Source: Herbaspirillum autotrophicum (GTDB taxonomy: Bacteria; Pseudomonadota; Gammaproteobacteria; Burkholderiales; Burkholderiaceae_D). Taken from it: DNA of 64,000 bases. Within the stretch, counting starts at the first letter, position 1. The number at the start of each line of letters is the position of its first letter. Where the stretch lies: contig NZ_LFLS01000005.1 of assembly GCF_001189915.1 (NCBI RefSeq), positions 1 to 64,000 on the forward strand, in the 5' to 3' direction. Positions 1-9,400 of the stretch are shown piece by piece. The notes under the pieces are model-generated. The model was not told the DNA's origin. It made no database searches and was given only the letters and a program-made list of their open reading frames with translations. A program made the translations under genes and the position numbers.

Positions 1-99
1 AATTTCGTGCCTGGCAGCGATAAGTTTCTTCACGGTTTCCGGGGTTGCTGCTACGCGTGTCTCTCCCTCCCGACTTTCCATTGGGATGCCTAACCTCAT
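1..99 (-). CDS. pntA: NAD(P) transhydrogenase alpha subunit, N-terminal fragment (cut by window edge)
   Basis: Only the first 33 codons are present; the gene runs off the left edge. They begin MRLGIPMESREGE and continue RVAATPETVKKL, the characteristic start of the NAD(H)-binding alpha subunit of proton-translocating transhydrogenase and its alanine-dehydrogenase-like relatives. The family couples hydride transfer between NADH and NADP+ to proton movement across the inner membrane. A GGAG lies six bases upstream of the ATG, which supports this start. Alanine dehydrogenase shares this N-terminal fold, but the ESREGE..RVAATP wording is typical of PntA. The fragment is shorter than 60 codons, so it is easy to miss. 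Confidence 0.8.
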   Translation of the reverse strand, partial: MRLGIPMESREGETRVAATPETVKKLIAARHEI

Positions 100-502
100 T
101 CAGAGCTCCTATAGTTGTAAATTCTTACCGGAATCTTACACGTAAAATTTAAATATAAACAACTTTGCACATTTTCAGTGCATGCCAACAATCCACAAAA
201 TCTGGCTTACGCCTGAAGCAATTCAGCGTCCACGGTAAAATGCGAACTGTCTGGCGCCAGTATCAGCCAGGAACGCGCAAAAAGGAATAGCCTGTTCGGA
301 CGTATCAGCGGCCACCGGGCCGGCCCGCAACGGTTTTCACCCGCATGATGTAAAGACCCGGCGACAATTCGGGCAGGCGATCCGGCTGCCGCAAAAGCGA
401 TGCGGAATCACCTGCCACGGCAAGATCGCCCGGACAAATCGCTCCGCGATGACTGGCTCAGCCCCGACCACACCCGGCTTACTCTGGAAATACAGGATTT
501 AG
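100..502. other. 403-bp intergenic region between pntA and the Nudix gene
   Basis: No convincing gene is seen. Bases 100-240 are AT-rich and probably hold the pntA promoter on the minus strand. Bases 240-480 are GC-rich and coding-like. On the minus strand one frame stays open for about 55 codons and ends in LSPGLYIMRVKT followed by a short arginine/glycine tail and a stop near 305, but it lacks a good start and ribosome-binding site. It could be a decayed gene end. Confidence 0.5.
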
Positions 503-994
503 ATGACCACTGATGTTTGGAAACCCTCTGTCACGGTGGCGGCAATCATAGAACGTGACGGCCGCTTCCTGATGATTGAAGAGCACGCCGGCGATGGCTT
601 GCGCCTCAATCAGCCCGCCGGCCATCTGGAACAGGGCGAATCGCTGATACAGGCCGTGATTCGCGAAACAATGGAGGAATCGGCGCATGATTTCACGCCG
701 ACCGCGCTGGTCGGGATGTATATGTCACGCAACGTGTCCTCTTCCCGCGCCACGCCCGAGGCGACCTATTTGCGCTTTGCGTTTGCCGGCGTGCTTGGCC
801 AGCGCCATGAGCGTGCCCTGGACGAAGGTATCGTGCGTACGCTCTGGATGTCACGTGACGAACTGGCCGCCTGCCCCCATTTGCATCGCAGCCCGCTGGT
901 CCTGCAATGCGTGGATGACTATATCAACGGTCAGCGTGCGCCGCTGACCCTGCTCTATACAGCTTCAAATGTAAACGGATCCATTCATGACTAA
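503..994 (+). CDS. Nudix hydrolase
   Basis: This 163-residue protein carries a Nudix box from Gly40 through Glu46 to the Arg54-Glu55...Glu58-Glu59 segment (RETMEES), which binds the divalent metal and hydrolyses nucleoside-diphosphate-linked compounds. The box is slightly degenerate because the usual glycine after EEx is alanine. It resembles the NudJ group (GHLE..E signature), which acts on thiamine pyrophosphate and nucleotide di/triphosphates, but the substrate cannot be read from sequence. The gene overlaps the start of mnmA by 8 bp, implying translational coupling; the same pairing is seen in other proteobacteria. Cytoplasmic. Confidence 0.88.
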   Translation: MTTDVWKPSVTVAAIIERDGRFLMIEEHAGDGLRLNQPAGHLEQGESLIQAVIRETMEESAHDFTPTALVGMYMSRNVSSSRATPEATYLRFAFAGVLGQRHERALDEGIVRTLWMSRDELAACPHLHRSPLVLQCVDDYINGQRAPLTLLYTASNVNGSIHD

Positions 995-2084
995 AAAACG
1001 CGTCGTCATCGGCATGTCAGGAGGCGTCGACTCCTCGGTATCAGCCTGGTTGCTGAAAGAACAAGGCTACGAAGTCATCGGTCTCTTCATGAAAAACTGG
1101 GAAGACGATGACGATTCCGATTATTGCTCTACCCGCCAGGACTGGATTGATGCCGTCAGCGTGGCAGATGTGGTCGGTGTCGACATCGAAGCCGTCAACT
1201 TCGCTGCCGAGTACAAAGACCGGGTATTCGCCGAATTTCTGCGCGAGTACCAGGCTGGCCGTACACCCAATCCGGATGTACTGTGCAATGCCGAAATCAA
1301 ATTCAAGGCATTCCTCGATCACGCCATCAAGCTGGGCGCAGATCTGATTGCAACCGGCCACTATGCACGCGTACGCGAAAATCCGGCAGGGAACTTCGAA
1401 TTATTGAAAGCCGTGGATGCCAGCAAGGACCAGAGCTACTTTTTGCACCGCTTGAACCAGGCCCAATTATCGAAGACGTTATTTCCCCTTGGGAATATTC
1501 AAAAAACCGAGGTCCGGAAAATTGCCGAGCAGTTGCAATTACCCAATGCAGCAAAGAAAGATTCCACCGGCATCTGCTTTATCGGAGAGCGTCCCTTCCG
1601 TGAATTCCTGAATCGTTATCTGTCTTACAAGCCGGGGCCAATGAAAACTGCAGACGGCGAAGTTGTCGGCGAGCATGTCGGCCTCAGCTTTTACACGCTG
1701 GGCCAGCGCAAAGGCATTGGTCTGGGCGGCATCAAATCGCATCAGAACGCTGACGGCAACAGCGCCCCCTGGTATGTGGCGCGCAAGGATGTGGAAAACA
1801 ATACGCTCTATATCGTGCAGGGACATCAGCATCCATGGTTGCTGTCGCCAACGCTCAACGCCAGTCAGGTCAGCTGGATTTCCGGGCAAGCACCGCAAAT
1901 TGCTGAACTGTCGGCCAAAACCCGTTACCGGCAAGCAGACGTCGACTGCACGTTCAGTGCCACTGACAACGAACATTTCAGTCTGCATTTCGACACCCCG
2001 CAATGGGCAGTCACACCCGGCCAGTCAGCCGTACTGTATCAAGGCGATGTGTGTCTCGGTGGCGGGATTATCGGGTCCGTCTGA
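987..2084 (+). CDS. mnmA: tRNA-specific 2-thiouridylase MnmA
   Basis: MnmA activates U34 of tRNA-Glu, -Gln and -Lys with ATP and transfers sulfur to make 2-thiouridine. The PP-loop SGGVDSS is at residues 11-17. The two catalytic cysteines are at Cys100 (NPDVLCN) and Cys197 ([10 protein letters not shown]). The length of 365 residues is normal for the family. The start overlaps the end of the Nudix gene. A strong hairpin follows the stop codon, so the pair forms a compact two-gene unit. The sulfur donor relay (Tus proteins or a beta-proteobacterial equivalent) is not in this window. Confidence 0.97.
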   Translation: MTKKRVVIGMSGGVDSSVSAWLLKEQGYEVIGLFMKNWEDDDDSDYCSTRQDWIDAVSVADVVGVDIEAVNFAAEYKDRVFAEFLREYQAGRTPNPDVLCNAEIKFKAFLDHAIKLGADLIATGHYARVRENPAGNFELLKAVDASKDQSYFLHRLNQAQLSKTLFPLGNIQKTEVRKIAEQLQLPNAAKKDSTGICFIGERPFREFLNRYLSYKPGPMKTADGEVVGEHVGLSFYTLGQRKGIGLGGIKSHQNADGNSAPWYVARKDVENNTLYIVQGHQHPWLLSPTLNASQVSWISGQAPQIAELSAKTRYRQADVDCTFSATDNEHFSLHFDTPQWAVTPGQSAVLYQGDVCLGGGIIGSV

Positions 2085-2097
2085 TGCCTCATGGCAA

Positions 2098-2130
2098 AGC
2101 AAAACGCCCCGCTGGCCGGGGCGTTTTGCT
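2098..2130 (+). terminator. Rho-independent terminator after mnmA
   Basis: A 13-bp perfect stem (agcaaaacgcccc paired with ggggcgttttgct) encloses a 7-base loop. Four T residues lie within the 3' arm. It starts 13 bases after the mnmA stop and is nearly symmetrical, so it could work on both strands. Confidence 0.85.
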
Positions 2131-2200
2131 GTCTTCGCAACAGCAACGGGGAATTGTCGCAACCGGATACAAAAGAGATCGCAACAAATCATAAAAGGAC

Positions 2201-2229
2201 TTGCAATCTGCTGGCAAATGATGAATAAT
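2201..2229 (+). promoter_or_regulatory. Predicted sigma-70 promoter of the hemP iron operon
   Basis: TTGCAA at 2201-2206 and AATAAT at 2224-2229 are separated by 17 bases, close to the consensus -35/-10 pair. The Fur-like box begins three bases downstream of the -10, so bound Fur would block the transcription start. Inference from sequence only. Confidence 0.6.
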
Positions 2230-2231
2230 CT

Positions 2232-2252
2232 AAATAAGAATTGTTCGCATTT
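2232..2252. promoter_or_regulatory. Fur box upstream of hemP
   Basis: The 21-base sequence aaataagaattgttcgcattt matches the beta-proteobacterial Fur palindrome (AAATGAGAATGATTC plus its mirror) at about 17 of 21 positions. It sits just upstream of the hemP ribosome-binding site. Iron repression of the hemP-bfd-tonB-exbBD cluster is the expected outcome. Confidence 0.7.
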
Positions 2253-2265
2253 ACTAGGAGGTGTC

Positions 2266-2454
2266 ATGAGCCAACTGATCGAGCACGGAATGGATCGTCG
2301 CAATAAACCGGCAACTGCTGCCAACGGCGCTCCGATTACTCGCATTAAAAGTCAGGACTTGTTCCGACAGATGCGTGAACTGGAAATTGACCACGGCGGT
2401 CGCATTTACAAACTACGCCTGACGCAATTGAACAAACTCATCTTGACAGCGTGA
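2266..2454 (+). CDS. hemP: Hemin uptake protein HemP
   Basis: This 62-residue protein has the HemP/HmuP family core RIKSQDLF...ELEIDHGG..YKLRLTQLNKLIL near its C terminus. Family members are small cytoplasmic proteins needed for hemin uptake; in some beta- and alpha-proteobacteria they act as activators of the hemin receptor gene. The start is set by the AGGAGGT ribosome-binding site at 2256-2262 directly before ATG 2266. A longer in-frame reading upstream runs back through mnmA and is not real. It is the first gene after a Fur-controlled promoter. No hemin receptor gene follows here, so its receptor partner must lie elsewhere. Confidence 0.9.
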   Translation: MSQLIEHGMDRRNKPATAANGAPITRIKSQDLFRQMRELEIDHGGRIYKLRLTQLNKLILTA

Positions 2455-2553
2455 TTCAAAAAACGCACAAGAGCGATGAACAACCAGCCAGCCCACGGTA
2501 ATGCCACCGCGTTACGTGTTAGCCAGCCGAGCTAGCCGATTTAGGAGAGTTTG

Positions 2554-2874
2554 ATGGTTACCGACAAGATGGATTCTGCTTTCGTAGAACCAAATAACGC
2601 GCCGGCACAGCCTGAGCTGCTGGTATCAGCAGTACTGCATTTGATGTCTCACTATACCGCCAGCAATCAGGAAACCAAAAGCTGCGTCAAATTGGCGTCA
2701 GTCATTGAGCGCCACCTGAAAGCATTGGCCGATCTGCCCAACCTTGCTCCCGTTTTGCGGGCAACGTGTCAGCAGCTCTCGGAACAATGGGCGACCGTAG
2801 TGGAACGAACGATGCCGCAACCTGAAAAATTCAACCTGATTGCTCGCATAGTTTCTGGTGCGAGATCCATTTAA
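2554..2874 (+). CDS. Conserved-looking unknown protein in the iron operon
   Basis: The product has 106 residues and no motif that I recognise. It is predicted to be soluble and mostly alpha-helical, with leucine/alanine-rich stretches in the first half (LLVSAVLHLMSHY) and in the middle (KLASVIERHLKALADL). There is no signal peptide and no membrane segment. ATG 2554 is preceded by AGGAGA at 2543-2548; a TTG one codon earlier is less likely. It lies between hemP and bfd, on the same strand and behind the same Fur box, so a role in iron or heme handling is inferred from position only. Confidence 0.75.
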   Translation: MVTDKMDSAFVEPNNAPAQPELLVSAVLHLMSHYTASNQETKSCVKLASVIERHLKALADLPNLAPVLRATCQQLSEQWATVVERTMPQPEKFNLIARIVSGARSI

Positions 2875-2904
2875 GGCCCAGGGCACCGGGCGGCAAGGCG
2901 TACA

Positions 2905-3123
2905 ATGATCGTATGTGTTTGTAATAATATCTCGGAAGGCAAAATTCATCGGGCTGTCGATGCAGGAATGACAACGATGACTGAATTACGCAAAGAGCTG
3001 GGTATTGGGACATCCTGCGGGAAGTGCCATACTTGTGCCAAACACGTTCTGCGTGAGTGCCTCCACAACAATACAACACGAAACGCAGCGCAACCGATGG
3101 TGTTTCACGCCATGGTTGCGTAA
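2905..3123 (+). CDS. bfd: Bacterioferritin-associated ferredoxin
   Basis: This 72-residue [2Fe-2S] protein delivers electrons to the heme of bacterioferritin so that stored ferric iron can be released. The four expected cluster ligands are Cys4, Cys6, Cys38 and Cys41 (CVC near the start and SCGKC later); Cys44 and Cys52 are extra. The C-terminal tail after about residue 55 is longer than in E. coli Bfd (64 residues). Bacterioferritin itself is encoded 2.9 kb downstream. Bfd genes are normally induced when iron is low, which fits the upstream Fur box. Confidence 0.93.
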   Translation: MIVCVCNNISEGKIHRAVDAGMTTMTELRKELGIGTSCGKCHTCAKHVLRECLHNNTTRNAAQPMVFHAMVA

Positions 3124-3138
3124 GTTGACCATACATTC

Positions 3139-3837
3139 ATGAACGCCATATCGTCGTCTTATATGAGTAGCCCGACTGCCGCCATCTGGCAACAAGCCAG
3201 AAAAATTGGTCCCCTCGGATTCATCATTTTGCTGCACATAGCTTTTTTCTATGCACTGCAAAGTGGTTTGATTCATCAATTCACTAGCGCCCTCCCGAAG
3301 GAGGTTTTCGCTACGTTCATCACACCTGAAAAAGCTCCGGAGCCAGCACCGCCCAAAGCGGAACCTGCGCCACCCAAAGTTGTTCCAGTCGTCAAGAAAT
3401 CGGTAACGCCACCGCCGCCAATCCCTGTAACGGCAGCACCAGCGCCAACCGCAATCTCCGCACCGCCGTCGCCGCCGCAACCGGCTGATCCGTCACCGCC
3501 GGCCGCAGCGCCCGCCGCCGCACCGGCTGCGCCACCGGGACCAGTATTGCCGAAGCAGATTACTTCGGGCATCGAATACATCGAAGCACCACGTGTAACC
3601 TACCCTGCCGTTTCCAAGCGGATGGGAGAAGAAGGTGTCGTGCAGTTCAAAGTACTGGTCAATACCAAAGGCCGCGCCGAACAGGTTGACATCATCAAGA
3701 CTTCCGGATCCTCGCGACTCGACGACGAAGCACGTCGTGCGGTCATGCGGGCCATCTTCAAACCCTACATCGAAGACGGCAAAGCCATTGTCGTGTCGAC
3801 TACCGGCTCCATCGTTTTCAAGCTAGATCATTCTTAA
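3139..3837 (+). CDS. tonB: Energy transducer TonB
   Basis: TonB transmits the proton-motive force from ExbB/ExbD to outer-membrane receptors for siderophores, heme and other ligands. The 232-residue protein has an N-terminal membrane anchor (about residues 26-43) and a proline/alanine-rich periplasmic spacer (about 60-135, many AP and PP pairs). The C-terminal TonB domain (about 145-230) includes the GVVQFKVLVNTKGR segment and FKPY near the end. It sits 15 bp after bfd and 20 bp before exbB, so one transcript is likely. The lysine-poor, alanine-rich spacer is typical of beta-proteobacterial TonBs. Confidence 0.93.
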   Translation: MNAISSSYMSSPTAAIWQQARKIGPLGFIILLHIAFFYALQSGLIHQFTSALPKEVFATFITPEKAPEPAPPKAEPAPPKVVPVVKKSVTPPPPIPVTAAPAPTAISAPPSPPQPADPSPPAAAPAAAPAAPPGPVLPKQITSGIEYIEAPRVTYPAVSKRMGEEGVVQFKVLVNTKGRAEQVDIIKTSGSSRLDDEARRAVMRAIFKPYIEDGKAIVVSTTGSIVFKLDHS

Positions 3838-3857
3838 CAGTTACTGAGGAAATTATC

Positions 3858-4589
3858 ATGGAAGTAAGTCCATACGGATTAGAGAGCCTGTGGGCTCAGG
3901 GCGACTTTGTCACCAAGGGCGTAGCAGTATTGCTGGTAGCGATGTCAATCGCATCCTGGTATGTGATCGTGACGAAAGCACTGCAATTGCTGCGCTTTCA
4001 ACGCGCTTCGCATGCTGCCGGTCACGCATTCTGGGATACCACCAGCCTGCCTGAAGGCATTGCCACACTGGGCACCGACAATCCTTTTGCCGAAGTGGCA
4101 AAGGCCGGCGCCACCTCGATGAGTCACCACACTGCACACAAGGGTCATCTGCATGACCAGTTGTCGGTGAGCGACTGGGTTACGCTGTCGCTGCGTCAAG
4201 CCATCGATGAAGCATCGGGCAAACTGCAGGCAGGCATGGCAGTGCTGGCTTCGGTCGGCTCCACTGCACCGTTCGTCGGTTTGTTTGGCACCGTCTGGGG
4301 CATCTATCATGCACTGGTATCGATCGGCACATCCGGTCAGGCCAGCATCGACAAGGTTGCCGGTCCGGTGGGTGAAGCGCTGATCATGACTGCGCTCGGT
4401 CTGGCCGTCGCGATTCCTGCGACCTTTGGCTACAACGCGCTGGTACGCGGCAACAAGACGACCATCGCCAAACTGAACAAATTCGGTTTCGACCTGCATG
4501 CATTGTTCGTCACCGGCTCCCGCGCCGATTCCGACAACTCTGACAAAGGCACCAAGAATACCAAGCTGACAGCGGTCGGAGGCGTGTAA
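3858..4589 (+). CDS. exbB: Biopolymer transport protein ExbB (MotA/TolQ/ExbB proton channel)
   Basis: ExbB forms the pentameric inner-membrane channel that, with ExbD, harvests proton-motive force for TonB. The 243-residue protein has three membrane segments (about 18-38, 123-147 and 165-190). The third region contains the family motif GPVGEALIMTALGLAVAIPA. The second begins with ASVGSTAPFVGLFGTVWGI, the hallmark of the MotA/TolQ/ExbB family. TolQ is an alternative, but the tonB neighbour argues for ExbB. Its stop codon overlaps the exbD start by one base, so the two are translationally coupled. Confidence 0.93.
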   Translation: MEVSPYGLESLWAQGDFVTKGVAVLLVAMSIASWYVIVTKALQLLRFQRASHAAGHAFWDTTSLPEGIATLGTDNPFAEVAKAGATSMSHHTAHKGHLHDQLSVSDWVTLSLRQAIDEASGKLQAGMAVLASVGSTAPFVGLFGTVWGIYHALVSIGTSGQASIDKVAGPVGEALIMTALGLAVAIPATFGYNALVRGNKTTIAKLNKFGFDLHALFVTGSRADSDNSDKGTKNTKLTAVGGV

Positions 4590-5005
4590 TGGCAATGGGT
4601 TCACTGTCCGATTCGGACGACGACTTCAATCCCGAGATCAACACCACGCCACTGGTTGACGTGATGCTGGTGTTGCTGATCATTTTCATCATCACGATTC
4701 CCGTCATGAATCATGCCGTGAAAATCGATTTGCCGCGGGCCACCAACCAGCCAGATGAAACCAAGCCGCAGAACATCAATTTGTCGATTGATGCTGATGG
4801 CAAGATTTTCTGGAACGAAGAACAGATCGACAATAATCAGCTCACCATGCGCATCACGGAAGCGGCAAAAAAAGAGCCGCAACCTGAATTGCATTTGCGC
4901 GCGGAACGCACCACGCAATACGAAAAAGTAGCGCAAGTCATGGCTGCGGCACAATCCGGCGGTCTTTCCAAGATCGGTTTCGTTACCGACCCGCAGGCGA
5001 AGTAA
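4589..5005 (+). CDS. exbD: Biopolymer transport protein ExbD
   Basis: This is the stator partner of ExbB, with a single N-terminal membrane helix and a periplasmic domain. The essential protonatable aspartate is Asp24 within PLVDVMLVLLIIF, which places it at the cytoplasmic end of the helix. At 138 residues the length is normal. It ends the tonB-exbB-exbD operon and is followed by a strong hairpin. The A of its ATG is the last base of the exbB TAA stop. Confidence 0.94.
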   Translation: MAMGSLSDSDDDFNPEINTTPLVDVMLVLLIIFIITIPVMNHAVKIDLPRATNQPDETKPQNINLSIDADGKIFWNEEQIDNNQLTMRITEAAKKEPQPELHLRAERTTQYEKVAQVMAAAQSGGLSKIGFVTDPQAK

Positions 5006-5042
5006 GCAACTCACCGTGCAGTTCCACACTGCATCGCACGAC

Positions 5043-5080
5043 ACAAAGCCTTCACTCAATACCGGTGAAGGCTTTGTTCT
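5043..5080 (+). terminator. Terminator after exbD
   Basis: A 13-bp perfect stem (acaaagccttcac with gtgaaggctttgt) and a 9-base loop are followed by a short T-containing tail. It lies about 40 bases after the exbD stop and separates the TonB operon from the hydroxylase gene. Confidence 0.8.
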
Positions 5081-5119
5081 TTCCACAGCAACGCTTGATA
5101 CTTTCCCGGCGAGATACCG

Positions 5120-5803
5120 ATGCTATTACATGTTCCCCAAGTTCTGACGGCCGAAGCACTCGAACGTTGCCGGACGCTGCTCACAACCGCCGAATGGGCC
5201 GATGGACGGGTCACGGCCGGTTCGCAATCAGGTCAGGTGAAAAACAACCGCCAGTTGCCGGAAAATTCTGCGGCGGCACGCGAAGCGGGCGCACTGGTAC
5301 TGGACGGGCTCAATAAAAGTCCGATGTTCCTGACAGGCGCACTTCCTAAAAAAATCTATCCGCCGCTGTTCAATCGTTATGACGGTGATGCCAACGCGTT
5401 CGGCAATCATATCGATAACGCCATGCGCCATTCGGCCCAGAGCGGTCAATGGATACGCACCGACCTGTCGGCAACCCTGTTCCTGGCCAATCCCGATGAG
5501 TACGACGGCGGCGAGCTGATCGTCGAAGACACATTCGGTACGCAATCGATCAAATTGCCGGCCGGCGATCTGATTCTTTACCCTTCATCAAGTGTCCATC
5601 GCGTGGAAGCCGTCACGCGCGGTGCGCGGCTTGCCTCGTTCTTCTGGATTGAGAGCATGATTCGCGACGACGCCCAACGCCGCCTGCTGTTCAATCTGGA
5701 CATGTCCATTCTGGCGATCCGCGAAAAGGATGGCGATACTGCACCGGCCGTGCAACTGACCGGCTGTTATCACAACTTGCTGCGGATGTGGGCAGATGCC
5801 TGA
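5120..5803 (+). CDS. piuC: PKHD-type Fe(II)/2-oxoglutarate hydroxylase, PiuC/YbiX family
   Basis: The 227-residue product matches the length and key residues of PiuC/YbiX hydroxylases. The iron ligands His97 and Asp99 (HID) and His160 form the facial triad, and Arg170 is placed to bind 2-oxoglutarate. Family genes usually accompany TonB-dependent siderophore receptors and are iron-repressed, but the hydroxylated substrate is not established. Here the gene sits between exbD and bfr; no receptor gene is next to it, which is unusual for piuC. Cytoplasmic. Confidence 0.85.
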   Translation: MLLHVPQVLTAEALERCRTLLTTAEWADGRVTAGSQSGQVKNNRQLPENSAAAREAGALVLDGLNKSPMFLTGALPKKIYPPLFNRYDGDANAFGNHIDNAMRHSAQSGQWIRTDLSATLFLANPDEYDGGELIVEDTFGTQSIKLPAGDLILYPSSSVHRVEAVTRGARLASFFWIESMIRDDAQRRLLFNLDMSILAIREKDGDTAPAVQLTGCYHNLLRMWADA

Positions 5804-5830
5804 TTGATAGGAGCCGTTGCCTCAAAATAA

Positions 5831-5851
5831 AGGTAAGAATGATTCGCGCTA
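5831..5851. promoter_or_regulatory. Possible second Fur box upstream of bfr
   Basis: The core agaatgattc matches the centre of the Fur palindrome exactly, but the flanks fit poorly (about 14 of 21 positions overall). It lies 125 bases before the bfr start in a 173-bp gap. Bacterioferritin genes are often positively iron-responsive, so Fur could act here in either direction. Confidence 0.4.
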
Positions 5852-5976
5852 ATTAATAGTGATGGATGGAATTGCTTGCGTTATGATGCGTTCGCTAAAC
5901 AATGTCGGCGAACGCAACGTGATTTCTGCATGCCCCCGGGCCGACAATCTTCTACTCACCAAATTCAGAGGCCCCT

Positions 5977-6450
5977 ATGAAAGGCGATCCAGCAGTCATC
6001 AAGTTGCTCAATGCACAATTGACCAACGAACTCACTGCCATCAACCAATATTTTTTGCACGCCCGCATGTACAAGCACTGGGGCTTCGAAAAGATTGCGA
6101 AAAAAGAGTACGCAGAATCGATCGGTGAAATGAAACACGCCGACAAGCTCATCGACCGCATCCTGATGCTTGATGGCTTGCCAAATCTGCAAGCGCTGCA
6201 CAAACTGATGATCGGCGAAAATACGGCAGAAATGCTGGAATGCGATCTGAAGCTGGAAAAGGCTGCGCACAAGACCGTCAAGGAAGGTATTGCCACTTGC
6301 GAACAGCATGGCGATTACGTTTCGCGCGAACTGTTCCAGTACATCCTGGACGATACCGAAGAACATATCGACTGGCTGGAAACCCAGCTTGATCTGATCG
6401 GCAAGATCGGTATCCAGAATTATCTGCAGACCCAAATCATCGAAGAATAA
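5977..6450 (+). CDS. bfr: Bacterioferritin
   Basis: Bacterioferritin assembles a 24-subunit shell that oxidises ferrous iron at a di-iron site and stores it as a mineral. The 157-residue protein aligns without gaps to E. coli Bfr. Met52 is the heme ligand, and Glu18, Glu51, His54, Glu94 and His130 are ferroxidase ligands. At the position of the sixth ligand (E. coli Glu127) the local sequence is TEEH, so the glutamate is shifted by one; an alignment is needed to decide whether this matters. The Bfd partner is encoded upstream in the same block. Confidence 0.95.
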   Translation: MKGDPAVIKLLNAQLTNELTAINQYFLHARMYKHWGFEKIAKKEYAESIGEMKHADKLIDRILMLDGLPNLQALHKLMIGENTAEMLECDLKLEKAAHKTVKEGIATCEQHGDYVSRELFQYILDDTEEHIDWLETQLDLIGKIGIQNYLQTQIIEE

Positions 6451-6498
6451 TTCTCTGCTCTTGAACGGCGCGGATGCGCCGTGCGAAGCAAGCGGCAA

Positions 6499-6546
6499 CA
6501 CCAATAAAAAAGCGCGGCCTGCGAAGGTCGCGCTTTTTTATTGGTG
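6499..6546. terminator. Long bidirectional terminator hairpin between bfr and gst
   Basis: An 18-bp perfect stem (bases 6499-6516 with 6529-6546) extends by four more pairs to a GCGA loop, giving about 22 bp. It has A-rich and T-rich runs on opposite arms, so it would give a U-run in both directions. It serves bfr (plus) and the convergent GST gene (minus). Confidence 0.88.
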
Positions 6547-6600
6547 CCCCGCGAAAGCGGGTAACTCTGCCAGAACCGGTATACACCGGTGCCGGCGTGA

Positions 6601-7209
6601 TTACTGCGGGAAGGTATCCTTGAACGACGGCCGCTCCGACAATTTATCGAACAGCTTCGCCAGAGTCGGGTAATCCTCGCGCCAGGCGAGATCCGGGAAA
6701 CGGAAATTGAGCCAGCCGAGAGCACAGCCGACGGCCACATCTGCCAGCGTGTAGTGATTACCGACGCAAAAAGGTTTCTCGCCGAGACCGACCGACATGG
6801 CTTTCAGCGAGGCTTCCACTTTGCTCCACTGACGCTTGATCCACTCCGGACTTTGTTGCTTGGAGGGACGCTGCGTCTTTTCCAGACGCACCAGCACCGC
6901 CGCATCAAGCAAGCCATCTGCCAGCGCTTCCCAGCATTTCACTTCGGCCCGCTCGCGTCCGTTGGCGGGAATCAGCTTGCCGACCGGCGTCAGAATATCC
7001 AGATACTCGACGATCACGCGCGAATCGAACATGGCACCGCCATCATCCATCATCAGGCATGGCACCTTGCCCAGCGGATTCGACTGTTGAATCGTTGTAC
7101 CCTCGCTCCAGACATCTTCCAGAACAAGCTCATAATCAATCTTTTTTTCCGCCATGACGACGCGGACTTTGCGGACGTAAGGACTTCCCAGTGAGGCAAT
7201 TAGTTTCAT
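6601..7209 (-). CDS. Glutathione S-transferase family protein
   Basis: This 202-residue cytoplasmic protein has the thioredoxin-like N-terminal domain (about 1-78). The glutathione-binding residues are SPYVRKVR near the start, VPCL with its cis-proline, and Asp-Ser (FDSRVIVEYLD). An all-helical C-terminal domain (about 85-200) follows. It is closest in style to the plant-like/YibF group of bacterial GSTs. The substrate is unknown. It is transcribed alone, converging on bfr. Confidence 0.88.
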   Translation of the reverse strand: MKLIASLGSPYVRKVRVVMAEKKIDYELVLEDVWSEGTTIQQSNPLGKVPCLMMDDGGAMFDSRVIVEYLDILTPVGKLIPANGRERAEVKCWEALADGLLDAAVLVRLEKTQRPSKQQSPEWIKRQWSKVEASLKAMSVGLGEKPFCVGNHYTLADVAVGCALGWLNFRFPDLAWREDYPTLAKLFDKLSERPSFKDTFPQ

Positions 7210-7341
7210 AGCATTTATAGTAATAATCCGAGCCGATTATAGCATCCGCCTTTTCCGCAAAACCTTTGCATGGATGCTAAAAACCCAGTCTTCACGCGAT
7301 CCCGGGCAGACCGTTGCGCCAATGGTAAAATCGCCTCCTGA

Positions 7342-8781
<1,440 letters not shown>

Positions 8782-8792
8782 ATGTAAATTGA

Positions 8793-8821
8793 GTCCGGGC
8801 GGAAACCAATTCCGCCCGGAC
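8793..8821 (+). terminator. Hairpin after purB
   Basis: An 11-bp perfect stem (gtccgggcgga with tccgcccggac) encloses a 7-base loop but lacks a T-run. It could be a weak or Rho-assisted terminator, or a 3' stabilising structure. Confidence 0.5.
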
Positions 8822-8853
8822 AGCTCCAACGCCCAACAACAATTCTTCAGGCC

Positions 8854-9378
8854 ATGGAACGCTATACAAAAACTGCCATTTCGCTGCACTGGCTGACCGC
8901 GCTGCTGATCATTGCCGCTTTTGCACTCGGCGTCACAATGGTCGATATTCCCGGACTGACACCCACCAAGCTGAAGTACTTTTCCTGGCACAAATGGCTG
9001 GGTATCACCGTACTCGGAATCGCCTGCCTGCGCCTTCTGTGGCGTTTGAGTCATCCGGCTCCCGCCTATCCGTTTCAGATGCCGCGCTGGCAGCAAGCCG
9101 CCGCACATGCCTTGCATCTGCTGTTGTACTTTCTGATTTTCGCCATCCCGGTTTCCGGCTATCTGTACAGCCTGGCTGCCGGCGTACCGGTGGTCTATCT
9201 GGGTGTGGTGCCGTTGCCGGTAATACTGGCACCCAATCCAGAACTGAAGCCCTTGCTCAAGCTCACGCATTACACGCTGAACATGATTTTGCTGGGAGCG
9301 GTGATACTGCATGTGCTGGCCGCACTGAAACACCATTTCATCGATCGCGATGGCGTATTCAAACGCATTTTGCCCTGA
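8854..9378 (+). CDS. Cytochrome b561 family protein
   Basis: This 174-residue inner-membrane di-heme b-type cytochrome has four predicted membrane helices. Conserved histidines occur in ISLHWLTALL, SWHKWLG, HALHLLL and ILHVLAALKHH, which are the usual axial ligands. Family members pass electrons from ubiquinol to other carriers or to superoxide. It lies 22 bp upstream of the first of two yceI genes; cytochrome b561 and YceI genes are often neighbours, which suggests a joint role. Confidence 0.9.
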   Translation: MERYTKTAISLHWLTALLIIAAFALGVTMVDIPGLTPTKLKYFSWHKWLGITVLGIACLRLLWRLSHPAPAYPFQMPRWQQAAAHALHLLLYFLIFAIPVSGYLYSLAAGVPVVYLGVVPLPVILAPNPELKPLLKLTHYTLNMILLGAVILHVLAALKHHFIDRDGVFKRILP

Positions 9379-9400
9379 CCCCTATCCACTCGAGGAACTC

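Noticed and set aside
2476-2535. 19-residue frame between hemP and the next gene (MNNQPAHGNATALRVSQPS)
   Set aside because: It has only a weak ribosome-binding sequence, biased composition and no recognisable feature; more likely part of the leader of the next gene.
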